A stretch of 64,000 nucleotides of DNA from DAOTWC01 sp048499435. Lineage in GTDB: Bacteria; Chloroflexota; Anaerolineae; Aggregatilineales; Phototrophicaceae. The notes beneath the pieces are model-generated. The model was not told where the DNA came from. It worked only from the letters and a program-made list of their open reading frames with translations, and did no database searches. Positions 55,183 to 63,031 of this stretch are shown here, piece by piece (the first letter of the stretch is position 1; each line of letters begins with the position of its first letter). Where the stretch lies: positions 1 through 64,000 of the forward strand of contig JASNZW010000002.1 of assembly GCA_048499435.1 (NCBI GenBank), given 5' to 3'. The position numbers and the translations under genes are program-made.

Positions 55183-55650
55183 TTACACCTCTTCGACGCG
55201 CCGGTACACGGCCTCAAAGCGCGCCGCTGGCTGCGGCCACTGTTCGCCCGCCGGGCCGATGCACAGATAATCGCCCGCGTGGGCGGGCACGTCGCCCTCG
55301 ATGGTGCGCACGAGCAGCGGCTGTTCCAGCCGGCGCGCCCAGGTGATCTGGTGCTTAACGTAGGGCTTATAGCCCTGCGCCAGCAGGCTGCGCGGCATCA
55401 CTGTCTGCTGGCGTTCGGCTTCGGCCTGCGGCAGCGGGGTGTAGGTGTGCTGAAAAATCTCGCGCTCGACAATCCACCGGTTGTTTTCGTGCGGGCTGTA
55501 GCAGATGTAATCGCCGGGCTGGCCTGCCAGCCGTTCGCCGCTGCTCATGACGACGGAGAACTGCACAGGAATCTGCCGGGCGAAAGTGACCGTGGTTTTA
55601 CGATATGGCTGGAACCCCTGCGCGCGCAGCGCGGCTTCGTCCACCGTCAT
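55183..55650 (-). CDS. Tandem PGDYG-type protein
   Basis: 155 residues from ATG 55650 (GGGAGGT upstream; a further ATG at 55683 is less likely). Two copies of one unit: AQGFQPYRKTTVTFARQIP...GQPGDYICYSPHENNRWIVEREIFQHTYTPL and AQGYKPYVKHQITWARRLEQP...AHAGDYLCIGPAGEQWPQPAARFEAVY. The P/A-GDY-x-C/G core is that of the PGDYG family. Function unknown; the fold is probably small and beta-rich. Ends 5 nt from the convergent PH-like gene. Confidence 0.75.
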   Translation of the reverse strand: MTVDEAALRAQGFQPYRKTTVTFARQIPVQFSVVMSSGERLAGQPGDYICYSPHENNRWIVEREIFQHTYTPLPQAEAERQQTVMPRSLLAQGYKPYVKHQITWARRLEQPLLVRTIEGDVPAHAGDYLCIGPAGEQWPQPAARFEAVYRRVEEV

Positions 55651-55809
55651 ATACCTCCCGCCTGACATAACCGCCGTTGGCATGCTGCAGACACAGGCCC
55701 GCCTGTCAGCCAGGCGCGCCTTGTGGCCTATACCCTATTCTAAGCGAAAACCAGCCGGGCGCACGCCCAGGAAACGGGGGAAAGCCCCTGTGACCCGTTC
55801 AAACGCCGG

Positions 55810-56370
55810 CTAGCCAGGGTGACGGAAACAGGTGACAACGTGGTCGTTGACCAGCCCGCAGGCCTGCATCAGCGCGTAGCAGATAGTCGGGCCGACGAAG
55901 CGAAAGCCGCGCTTTTGCAGGTCTTTGCTCAGCGCCACCGATTCAGGCGTGGACGCCGGGATCTCGGCCAGCGTCTGGAAGCGGTTGATCCGCGGCGCGC
56001 CGCCGACGAACGGCCAGATGTAGGCGTCGAAACTGCCGTATTCGCGCTGGACAGCCAGAAAGGCCCGCGCGTTGCTGACAGCGCTGTGCACTTTCGCCCG
56101 GTTGCGGATGATGCGCGCGTCGGCCAGCAGCGTGGCGATCCGCGCGTCATCGTACCCGGCGACCGCCTGCGGGTCGAAGTCCGCGAAGGCGGCGCGGTAG
56201 CCTGCGCGCCGCCGCAGCACCGTGAGCCAGCTCAGCCCGGCCTGCGCCCCCTCCAGCGTGAGCATCTCGAACCACAGCCGGTCGTCGTGCACCGGCACGC
56301 CCCACTGTTCGTCGTGATAAGCCACATACAGCGGGTCCGTCCCCGCCCACGCGCAGCGTGTGTGTGTCAC
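55810..56370 (-). CDS. tag: DNA-3-methyladenine glycosylase I
   Basis: 186 residues, GTG start behind GGAGG. It removes 3-methyladenine from alkylated DNA. CAWAGTDPLYVAYHDEQWGVPVHDDRLWFEMLTLEGAQAGLSWLTVLRRR, the Cys/His zinc ligands at both ends (Cys6 and His19; later HVVTCFRH), and KDLQKRGFRFVGPTICYALMQACGLVNDH are hallmark Tag sequences. Length is normal. It stands alone between the PGDYG and patatin genes. Confidence 0.96.
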   Translation of the reverse strand: MTHTRCAWAGTDPLYVAYHDEQWGVPVHDDRLWFEMLTLEGAQAGLSWLTVLRRRAGYRAAFADFDPQAVAGYDDARIATLLADARIIRNRAKVHSAVSNARAFLAVQREYGSFDAYIWPFVGGAPRINRFQTLAEIPASTPESVALSKDLQKRGFRFVGPTICYALMQACGLVNDHVVTCFRHPG

Positions 56371-56435
56371 GGCAAAGCCTCCACCTGGCTGTCGTCAGCG
56401 CCGAGTGTACCACGCCGCCGCCCGCCAAGCCGCGC

Positions 56436-57575
56436 TCACGCGCCGAAATGCGCCCGAAACGCCTGTTCGGCGGCGGCGTACCCCATGCGGATCAGCTCGC
56501 GACTGGCCGGTTCGTCGTAATCAATGATGCGCGTCACCGGCAGAAACTCGCGCGGGGCCACGATGATGTCCTGGCACACGCGGTAGGCCGGGTCTTTGCC
56601 GGCGGCCTGCGCCAGCGCGACGAGCTGGTTATAGGACCGCGCCAGCTTGAGGTCAACGCGAAACGACGCCAGCAGCGCCCAGTCCAGCGTCCAGGTCATG
56701 GCTTCGCCGAAGTCCTGCGGCAGTTCTTCGCGGCGCGAGGGGCCGTCCTCCGCCGTTTCCCACCAGGGCGTCATCAGCACGATCACCGCCTCCATCGGCT
56801 CTGACAGCGGCCGGTCGCGCACGACATCGAACGCCGGGCCAAGCGGCGTGTTGGCGACCACCGCGCCGTCCCAGTACACCGCGCCGTCAACGTCGCGCGT
56901 CCAGGGGTAGATCATGGGGATGCTGCAGCTCGCGATGATGCGCCGCAGCGTGACCGGCGTGCGCACGTAAGGGCTGGGCGCGCCGCTGCGCCGCGTGACC
57001 GGGCGGTTGCTGAACACCATCCCCTGGCCGGTCTGCACATCGGTGGCGCTGATGAGCAGCGTGGTCTCGCTGGCGCTGATTTTGTCCTCGCTGAGGCCCA
57101 GGCGGGTGATGAGCGTTTCGTACAGCGGGCCGGTGTCGAGCAGGTTGCTCCACCGGCCGATCAGCCTGCTGCTCAGCCAGCCCGGCAGCAGCGGCAGCGG
57201 CGGCCACGAGTCGCGCGCGCTGGCCGACAGCGCCTGGTCCTCCGGGACGCGCTGCAGCGGCACGCCGATCGAGCGCTTGAGGATCAGGTTGGCGACGCGC
57301 CGCGCCAGCGGCCCCATGCCGGGCGGCAGGCCCTGAATATCGCGCTCGCGCAGCGACAGCCAGAAACGCTCCAGCGCGTCAGGGGCGATGCCCTGGGCGA
57401 CCGCCGCGCCGTTCACCGCGCCGATAGACGTGCCGACGACGATATCCGGCTTCCAGGGGCCGGCGTGGTCGGCGTCTACGCCGCGTTTGTTGGCCTCACA
57501 CAGATATTTGTACACGCCAGCGTGAAAAGCGCCGCGCCCGCCGCCGCCTGAAAGCACCAGAGTCCGCACAGTCAT
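56436..57575 (-). CDS. Patatin-like phospholipase
   Basis: 379 residues from ATG 57575 (GGGGAGATAACC upstream); the frame is open further upstream without a start signal. VLSGGGGRGAFHAGVYKYL is the oxyanion motif, VVGTSIGAVNGAAVAQG holds the catalytic serine (G-T-S-I-G), and VYWDGAVVANTPL the catalytic aspartate, so the Ser-Asp dyad is complete. Expected to cleave acyl chains from membrane lipids. No signal peptide. Divergent from metG. Confidence 0.92.
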   Translation of the reverse strand: MTVRTLVLSGGGGRGAFHAGVYKYLCEANKRGVDADHAGPWKPDIVVGTSIGAVNGAAVAQGIAPDALERFWLSLRERDIQGLPPGMGPLARRVANLILKRSIGVPLQRVPEDQALSASARDSWPPLPLLPGWLSSRLIGRWSNLLDTGPLYETLITRLGLSEDKISASETTLLISATDVQTGQGMVFSNRPVTRRSGAPSPYVRTPVTLRRIIASCSIPMIYPWTRDVDGAVYWDGAVVANTPLGPAFDVVRDRPLSEPMEAVIVLMTPWWETAEDGPSRREELPQDFGEAMTWTLDWALLASFRVDLKLARSYNQLVALAQAAGKDPAYRVCQDIIVAPREFLPVTRIIDYDEPASRELIRMGYAAAEQAFRAHFGA

Positions 57576-57656
57576 GGTTATCTCCCCCCACGCGCTACGG
57601 CTGTTGGTGTCATTATGGCGCGAATAGTATTTTTGCGCAGCAGCAGCCCGCCGCGC

Positions 57657-57686
57657 TTGACTTCCCCCGCCCCCTGCCGCTATACT
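57657..57686 (+). promoter_or_regulatory. Strong sigma70 promoter of metG
   Basis: TTGACT (57657-57662), 18 nt, TATACT (57681-57686). Predicted start at about 57691-57694, so the first ATG of the leader peptide lies at or within a few nt of the 5' end. Confidence 0.7.
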
Positions 57687-57693
57687 CAGCAGC

Positions 57694-57777
57694 ATGAACA
57701 CACACCGCCACAGCATCGGCATGCTGGTCATGCGTTACCCGCGTCGGGACAGACGCCGGTCGCTGACTCCTGCCTGA
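57694..57777 (+). CDS. Putative 27-residue leader peptide with Met codons
   Basis: ATG at 57694, stop TGA at 57775-57777. Besides the start, Met codons are at positions 10 (57721) and 13 (57730), i.e. SIGMLVMRYP. No Shine-Dalgarno sequence is present, but the transcript start predicted from the promoter would make it leaderless or nearly so. It overlaps the antiterminator segment 57746-57755. Codon placement fits a Met-sensing attenuator of metG. It could be a chance frame, so confidence is moderate. Confidence 0.5.
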   Translation: MNTHRHSIGMLVMRYPRRDRRRSLTPA

Positions 57778-57844
57778 GATCAACCGGGTGTGAGCTGAAG
57801 CGCAGCCAGTGCCGTCTGTCCCGCCAGGGCAGGCGGCTTTTTTT
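57741..57844 (+). terminator. metG attenuator: mutually exclusive antiterminator and terminator
   Basis: Terminator: GCCGTCTGTCCC (57811-57822), loop GCCA, GGGCAGGCGGC (57827-57837), then seven T (57838-57844). Antiterminator: GGGACAGACG (57746-57755) is the exact inverse of CGTCTGTCCC (57813-57822), the terminator's 5' arm. A third hairpin, GCGTC-GGGACA-GACGC (57741-57756), would hide the antiterminator strand. A further CCGGT/ACCGG pair lies at 57756-57787. The T-run ends 23 nt before the metG ATG and the ribosome-binding site GGGAGAGG lies between. Confidence 0.7.
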
Positions 57845-57867
57845 GTGCCGCCGGGAGAGGACCCTTC

Positions 57868-59670
57868 ATGAGCGAACCACAGTACATCCATGTTTCTGTC
57901 GCCTGGCCCTACGCTAACGGCGATCTGCACGTCGGTCACCTGGCGGGCGCTTACCTGCCCGCCGACATTTTCGCCCGCTATCACCGCCTGAAGGGCAGCC
58001 GCGTGCTGATGGTTTCCGGCTCAGACAGCCACGGCACGCCGATTTCAGTTGAAGCTGACAAGCGCGGCGTGCCGGCGCGCGCGGTGTTCGAGCACTATCA
58101 CCACCGCTTTCTGGTCACGCAGCGCGACATCGGCATCAGCTACGACCTGTTCACGCACACCGACACCGAGAATCACCACCGCATCGCGCAGGACATCTTC
58201 ACGCTGCTGCTGGCGCGCGGCCACCTCTACACCGAGACACAGCAGCTTCTCTACAGCGAGCGCGAAAAGCGCTTCCTGCCTGACCGCTACGTCGAGGGCG
58301 AGTGTTATATCTGCCATTACCCTGACGCGCGCGGCGACCAGTGCGACAACTGCGGCAACCTGCTGGACGCGACGAAGCTCATCAACCCGCGCAGCAAAAA
58401 TCACCCTGACGAAGCGCTGATTGTCCGCGAAACTGAACACTATTTCCTTGACCTGAGCAAGTTCAGCGCCGCGCTGCTGGACTATCTCGCGACGCACCAG
58501 GACCACTGGCGGCCCAACGTCACGCGCTTCAGCCAGAACTTCATCGCCGAGGGGCTGCGCGGGCGGCCTATCACGCGCGACATTGACTGGGGCATCCCCG
58601 TGCCGCTGCCGGGCTGGGGCGACAAGCGTCTGTACGTGTGGTTCGAGGCGGTCATGGGCTACCTCACCGCCAGCATTGAATGGGCGCACAACACCGGCCA
58701 GCCGGACGCCTGGCAGGACTGGTGGTACAACCCCGCCGCGCGCATCTACAACTTCATCGGCAAGGACAACATCCCCTTCCACACCATCATCTGGCCGGCG
58801 GAGCTGATGGGCATTGACGGCCTCTATCACGACGCGGACGGCGAACACCTCCAGCTTCCCTACGATGTGCCGGCCAACGAGTTCATGAACATCGAGGGCC
58901 GCCAGTTCTCCAAGAGCCGCAACTGGGCGATCTGGCTGCCAGACATTCTCGAACGCTACCAGGCCGACGCTATCCGCTATTACGTCGCCATGACGTTCCC
59001 GGAGACGCACGACAGCGACTTCGCCTGGGACGGCTTCCTCAACCGCGTCAACAACGAGCTGCTGGCGGCCTGGGGCAACCTGGTCAACCGCGCGCTCGGC
59101 TTCGCCTACAAGCGCTACGGCGGGCGCGTGCCGCAGTACGACGCGCTCACGCCCGCCGACGAGGCCATCATCGCCCGCAGCGAGGCCGGCTTCGCGACCG
59201 TCGGCGCGCTGCTGGAGCAGGTGCGCCTGCGCGACGCGCTGCAAACCGCGATGGAGATTGCGCGCGAGGCCAACGCCTACCTCAACGAGCGCGAACCCTG
59301 GAAGCGCATCAAGGACGACCCGGCGGACGCGGCGCGCGCGGTCTACGCGGCGCTGCGCGTGATCGACAACCTCAAGACGCTGCTGGCCCCCTTCATCCCG
59401 TTCAGCGCGCAGCAGGTGCACGCTTATCTGGGCTACGACGGCCAGTTGTTCGGCAGCCTGACGATTGAGACGTTCGAGGAGGCCACGCGCCCCCACGAGG
59501 CGCTGGTCTACGACGGCAGCGCGGCGGTTGGCCGCTGGCAGCAGAGCGCGCTCCAGCCCGGCCAGCCCCTGCGCGAGCCGCAGGCGCTGTTCACCAAGCT
59601 GGACCCGGACATCGTGAGCCAGGAACGCGCTTTCCTGGGCGCGCCGCGCGACGAACGGCCGCTGGCGTAG
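57868..59670 (+). CDS. metG: Methionyl-tRNA synthetase
   Basis: 600 residues. It charges tRNA(Met) with methionine. HIGH-type motif in WPYANGDLHVGHLAGAYLPADIFARYHRLKG, a zinc knuckle CYICHYPDARGDQCDNCG, FIGKDNIPFHTIIWPAELMG, KMSKS-type loop GRQFSKSRNWAIW, and an anticodon-binding helical C terminus. It lacks the extra C-terminal tRNA-binding (EMAP-like) domain of some bacterial enzymes. Expression is probably controlled by the leader described upstream. Confidence 0.97.
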   Translation: MSEPQYIHVSVAWPYANGDLHVGHLAGAYLPADIFARYHRLKGSRVLMVSGSDSHGTPISVEADKRGVPARAVFEHYHHRFLVTQRDIGISYDLFTHTDTENHHRIAQDIFTLLLARGHLYTETQQLLYSEREKRFLPDRYVEGECYICHYPDARGDQCDNCGNLLDATKLINPRSKNHPDEALIVRETEHYFLDLSKFSAALLDYLATHQDHWRPNVTRFSQNFIAEGLRGRPITRDIDWGIPVPLPGWGDKRLYVWFEAVMGYLTASIEWAHNTGQPDAWQDWWYNPAARIYNFIGKDNIPFHTIIWPAELMGIDGLYHDADGEHLQLPYDVPANEFMNIEGRQFSKSRNWAIWLPDILERYQADAIRYYVAMTFPETHDSDFAWDGFLNRVNNELLAAWGNLVNRALGFAYKRYGGRVPQYDALTPADEAIIARSEAGFATVGALLEQVRLRDALQTAMEIAREANAYLNEREPWKRIKDDPADAARAVYAALRVIDNLKTLLAPFIPFSAQQVHAYLGYDGQLFGSLTIETFEEATRPHEALVYDGSAAVGRWQQSALQPGQPLREPQALFTKLDPDIVSQERAFLGAPRDERPLA

Positions 59671-59699
59671 AAGCCGGCGGCAGCAAGGGAGGCACAACT

Positions 59700-60860
59700 A
59701 TGGCCGGCGACCAACCGCCGCGCGCGCTTATGGCGCTGCCCGGCACGCAGAAACCCAGCGCCAGCGGGCGCGCGCCGCGCCGCCGCTGGCCTCTGCTGCT
59801 GCTGGCGGGCCTGCTGCTGGCGGGCGCGGCTGCCGCCCAGCCCGACACCGACTTCGCCGGCCACCCGCTGCAGGTGTTTCTTGAGCGCGACATTGACCAG
59901 GCCGGGACCGACCGCCTGCTGTTCGTGGACACGCTGACCGGCAGCTCGACGCCGCTGGAAGTCAAGGGCGAGCGCTACACGCTGGCCCAGCGCGCCGTTC
60001 TCTACTACGACACCGCCGCCAACCGTGTCATGCTGGCGCGGCCCGACGGCTCCACCGCTGAACACCCCTTCATCCAGCCCGGCCCGCAGACGCGCCGCAT
60101 AGACTGGCTGCTGTCGCCTGACGGCACGCACATCGCCTGGACGACCACCGAAAGCCTGGCCGACGGCACGCTCAGCACGGTCACGACCGTCGCCACGACC
60201 GCCGGCGACAACCTGCGCGAAGGGCTGGTAGACGGCCCGCGCGCCGGCATCCGCGCGCTGCCGGTGGCCTTCAACGCTGACTACACGGTGCTGTACATGG
60301 ATTACCAGCCTGACAGCATCGCCGACCTGACGCCCTTCCGCCAGTACGCCGGGCTGTTCGCGCTGACGCTGGACAGCGGCGCCGCCGCCTTTCTGCCGGG
60401 CGAGCCGGGCTGTTTCTGCGGCGCGGGCATCGGCTCAGGGCTGCTGCTGCGCCTTCAGCTTTCCCCGGCGGCGGACGGCTTTGACGCGGCGGTGCATCAC
60501 CTGGACAGCGGCGCCAGCGCCGTGATTCCAGCGCTGGCCCTGCCCGGCTACACCCAGGGCGGCGACGTGCTGATCGCGCCGGACGGCACACGCGCCGTGT
60601 ACGCGCTGGCGCAGATGCGCGATTTCGGCGGGCCGAACCAGTCGGTGCGCACGGTGTTCGTGCTGGTCAACCTGACGGCGCGCACACAGGCCGCGCTCAC
60701 CAGCCCGATCACCACGTTCGTGCAGCCGGTGGCCTGGAGCGAGGACAACACCGCCGTGATCTTCACCAGCCCGGACCAGGACGGCACATGGAAGGTGAAC
60801 ATCAGCGACGGGCGGCTGGCGAAAATCGCCGCCGCCACGTATTTAGGCGCGCTGGGTTGA
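59700..60860 (+). CDS. Exported propeller-like protein
   Basis: 386 residues, ATG behind GGGAGG. N-terminal signal (RRRWPLLLLAGLLLAGAAAAQPDTDF, about 27-50) then repeated beta-rich segments: LFVDTLTGSSTPL, VMLARPDGSTAEH, DWLLSPDGTHIAWTTTES, VLIAPDGTRAVYALAQM and VAWSEDNTAVIFTSPDQDGTWKVNISDG, the S/A-P/E-D-G/N pattern of TolB-type WD40-like blades. Function not recognised. It lies 29 nt after metG and is likely in the same transcript, and ends 13 nt from a convergent gene. Confidence 0.7.
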   Translation: MAGDQPPRALMALPGTQKPSASGRAPRRRWPLLLLAGLLLAGAAAAQPDTDFAGHPLQVFLERDIDQAGTDRLLFVDTLTGSSTPLEVKGERYTLAQRAVLYYDTAANRVMLARPDGSTAEHPFIQPGPQTRRIDWLLSPDGTHIAWTTTESLADGTLSTVTTVATTAGDNLREGLVDGPRAGIRALPVAFNADYTVLYMDYQPDSIADLTPFRQYAGLFALTLDSGAAAFLPGEPGCFCGAGIGSGLLLRLQLSPAADGFDAAVHHLDSGASAVIPALALPGYTQGGDVLIAPDGTRAVYALAQMRDFGGPNQSVRTVFVLVNLTARTQAALTSPITTFVQPVAWSEDNTAVIFTSPDQDGTWKVNISDGRLAKIAAATYLGALG

Positions 60861-60873
60861 CTGACGCGGCGGA

Positions 60874-62337
60874 TCAGGGTTCGGCGTCGCTGCCCCACCA
60901 GTCAAAGCCTTCCGGCAGGTCAGCCATGCCCGGCGCGGCGGCGGGCGCGTTGTAGATCGGCGGGGGTATCTGGCGCGCCGCGGCGGAGTGCGGCGGCAGC
61001 CCGCCAGGGGCGGCGCGGCGCGCGCCGCGCGCCGGCGACAGCATCAGGATGATCGCCCCCAGCCCCAGCGCCAGGCTGATGCCGTTGACCAGCACGCCCA
61101 TCAGCGGCAGCCACACCAGCACCGCCAGCGCCGCCGTGCTGACCAGCAGGCCCAGGTAGACGGTGCGCTGGCCGCCGTGTTCGCCGGTTACTGCGCGCAG
61201 GATGCCGCGCCCCGCCGCCAGGCACACCACCACGCGCGAGAGATAAAGCGCCACGAAGTAGAAGCCGCTGCCGCCCCCTACCACGAACAGGCCCAGCGCC
61301 ATCAGCGCGATAATAGACAGGTTCGACAGGCCCAGCAGCATCCCCAGGGCGAACAGCAGCAGCCCCAGCGCGACCAGCAGAAACAGCACGCCGAACGACA
61401 TCAGAAAGGCCAGCACGCCCATCCCCAGGCTGGCCAGCGGGCGGCTGCGCAGGTGCGCCGCCGGGCTGAGCATGGCGCGCGGGGCCAGCGCCAGGCCCAC
61501 CACGCCGATCAGCGCCAGCGTCACGAACTCCGCCAGGATATTGCCGACGTAATTCTTCAGCACGTCAAAAGTGCTCGGCTCGCTCAGCGTGATCTGCGAC
61601 AGGTCGGGCAGGGTGGACGTCAGCGTGAACTCCGGTTCCTGCGCCAGCGCGCCGGCGATCTGCCCCTCCACTGGGCCAGAGTAGCGCAGCGCGCCGCCGA
61701 TGCTGCCGTCCGCAGTGACTACCAGGCCGGGCCGGGCCATGTCCACCTCAACGCGGAACGGCAGCAGCAGCGTCTGAAGCTGGCTGCCGTCGCCGGCGGC
61801 GGGGTCGCCCACCACGGCGTCAACATCCCCCGCCACCGCCCCGCCGATCACCAGCGCGCTGCCCCAGAAGCTGATGCCGCCGTTCACCGTGCCGTTCATG
61901 ATCAGTTGGTAATTGAGCGCGGTGATTGACTGCGGCACGGTCACGCCGGCCTGCACCTCTGTGCTCAGGCCCAGGCTGATGACGCTGCTGGTGCTGCTGC
62001 CGAACGCCGCCGTCGGGTACAGGCGCAGCGCCGCCCCCGCGAACACCACATCGTCGCCCACCTGGCCGTAAATGTTAAGCTGGCCGGCGGCCAGGTAGAT
62101 ATCGCCGCGCACGTCGCCGCGCACATCCGCGTGAAACGCGGCCCCGATCACATCGCCCGTGACCGTGCCGTTAATCACCAGCGTGCCGCACAGCGCGAAC
62201 AGGTTGCCCGTGATCACCTGGTCCGCCGCCACCTCGCACACGTCGCCCTGCAGGATGGCGCGCGCGGAAACCGCGCGCGGCAGCAAAACCAGACTCGCGA
62301 TAACAGCAGCGGCGGCCCACAGCCATTTGGCCCGCAT
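60874..62337 (-). CDS. Bactofilin-like (polymer-forming) protein with C-terminal membrane domain
   Basis: 487 residues from ATG 62337 (GAGAGGAG upstream). Signal peptide or first helix (1-25), then a repetitive beta-helix region (about 28-190: VITGNLFALCGTLVINGTVTGDVIGAAFHADVRGDVRGDIYLAAGQLNIYGQVGDDV, NGTVNGGISFWGSALVIGGAVAGDVDAVVG) resembling the bactofilin/DUF583 helix, then about six membrane helices (295-455). Polymer-forming helices in exported form may act as surface or envelope scaffolds. The C-terminal tail is Pro-rich. No enzyme motif. Confidence 0.7.
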   Translation of the reverse strand: MRAKWLWAAAAVIASLVLLPRAVSARAILQGDVCEVAADQVITGNLFALCGTLVINGTVTGDVIGAAFHADVRGDVRGDIYLAAGQLNIYGQVGDDVVFAGAALRLYPTAAFGSSTSSVISLGLSTEVQAGVTVPQSITALNYQLIMNGTVNGGISFWGSALVIGGAVAGDVDAVVGDPAAGDGSQLQTLLLPFRVEVDMARPGLVVTADGSIGGALRYSGPVEGQIAGALAQEPEFTLTSTLPDLSQITLSEPSTFDVLKNYVGNILAEFVTLALIGVVGLALAPRAMLSPAAHLRSRPLASLGMGVLAFLMSFGVLFLLVALGLLLFALGMLLGLSNLSIIALMALGLFVVGGGSGFYFVALYLSRVVVCLAAGRGILRAVTGEHGGQRTVYLGLLVSTAALAVLVWLPLMGVLVNGISLALGLGAIILMLSPARGARRAAPGGLPPHSAAARQIPPPIYNAPAAAPGMADLPEGFDWWGSDAEP

Positions 62338-62470
62338 CAGACACGCTCCTCTCAGCCAACAGAGCTGCCCCCGATTGTACGGTACAGAGCGCCTATTGCA
62401 AATTGCTGAGCCATCGTACACACTAACCTATGCTCACCAACGACTGTTTTCAACGGGGGAGAACCGCGCT

Positions 62471-62917
62471 TTGAGCCTGGACCCGGTAAAGCGTGACACA
62501 GACGTGCTCATCCGCCGCGCCGCCAGCCCGATGCCCGACGACCGGCCTGTCCCGCCCGCGAACCAGGTAGTGCCGCCCTGGCGCCTGTTGTTTCACGTCA
62601 GCAGCGAAACCCGCACCACTATCGGCCTGCAGGTCAGCGCGCAGATGCTGGTTGGCCGGTCAGACGCGGGCGGCGACACCGCGCCCGACCTCGACCTGAC
62701 GCCGCTGGACGGGCGGCGCAGCGGCGTGTCGCGCCGGCACGCGCTCATCACCTGCGAAAACGAAACGCTCTTCCTCACCGACCTCAACAGCACCAACGGC
62801 ACGCGCATCAACGGTTTTCAGCTCACGCCGGGCCGCGGCTACCGCCTGCGCGACGGCGACGAGCTGGAGTTCGGGCGCATCCGGGGCGTTGTGCGCTTTG
62901 TGCGCTCGGCGCGCTGA
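62471..62917 (+). CDS. FHA domain protein
   Basis: About 148 residues from a TTG at 62471, preceded by GGGGGAG; a longer frame exists upstream but runs through the divergent gene. The FHA fold (about 55-140) has VGRSDAGGD, SGVSRRHALITCENETLFLTDLNSTNGTRINGFQLTPGRGYRLRDGDELEFG, including the phosphothreonine-binding Arg, Ser-Arg-x-His and Asn-Gly residues. It binds phosphothreonine peptides and would be a natural partner for a Hanks kinase such as the one at 36677-38947. Confidence 0.88.
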   Translation: MSLDPVKRDTDVLIRRAASPMPDDRPVPPANQVVPPWRLLFHVSSETRTTIGLQVSAQMLVGRSDAGGDTAPDLDLTPLDGRRSGVSRRHALITCENETLFLTDLNSTNGTRINGFQLTPGRGYRLRDGDELEFGRIRGVVRFVRSAR

Positions 62918-63031
62918 CGCTGGAAACCGCCCTTTCCCCAATTTCCCATCTGTTTTAGGCGCGCTCAAGGCGCGCGTGCGATAACAAACGCAGTGCCATT
63001 AACCGCGCGCAACGCAGTTAAAGGGGAGTTT

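Noticed and set aside
57691..57867. T-box or SAM riboswitch before metG
   Set aside because: No T-box consensus (AGGGUGGNACCGCG) and no SAM-I core was found by eye. A covariance-model search would settle it.
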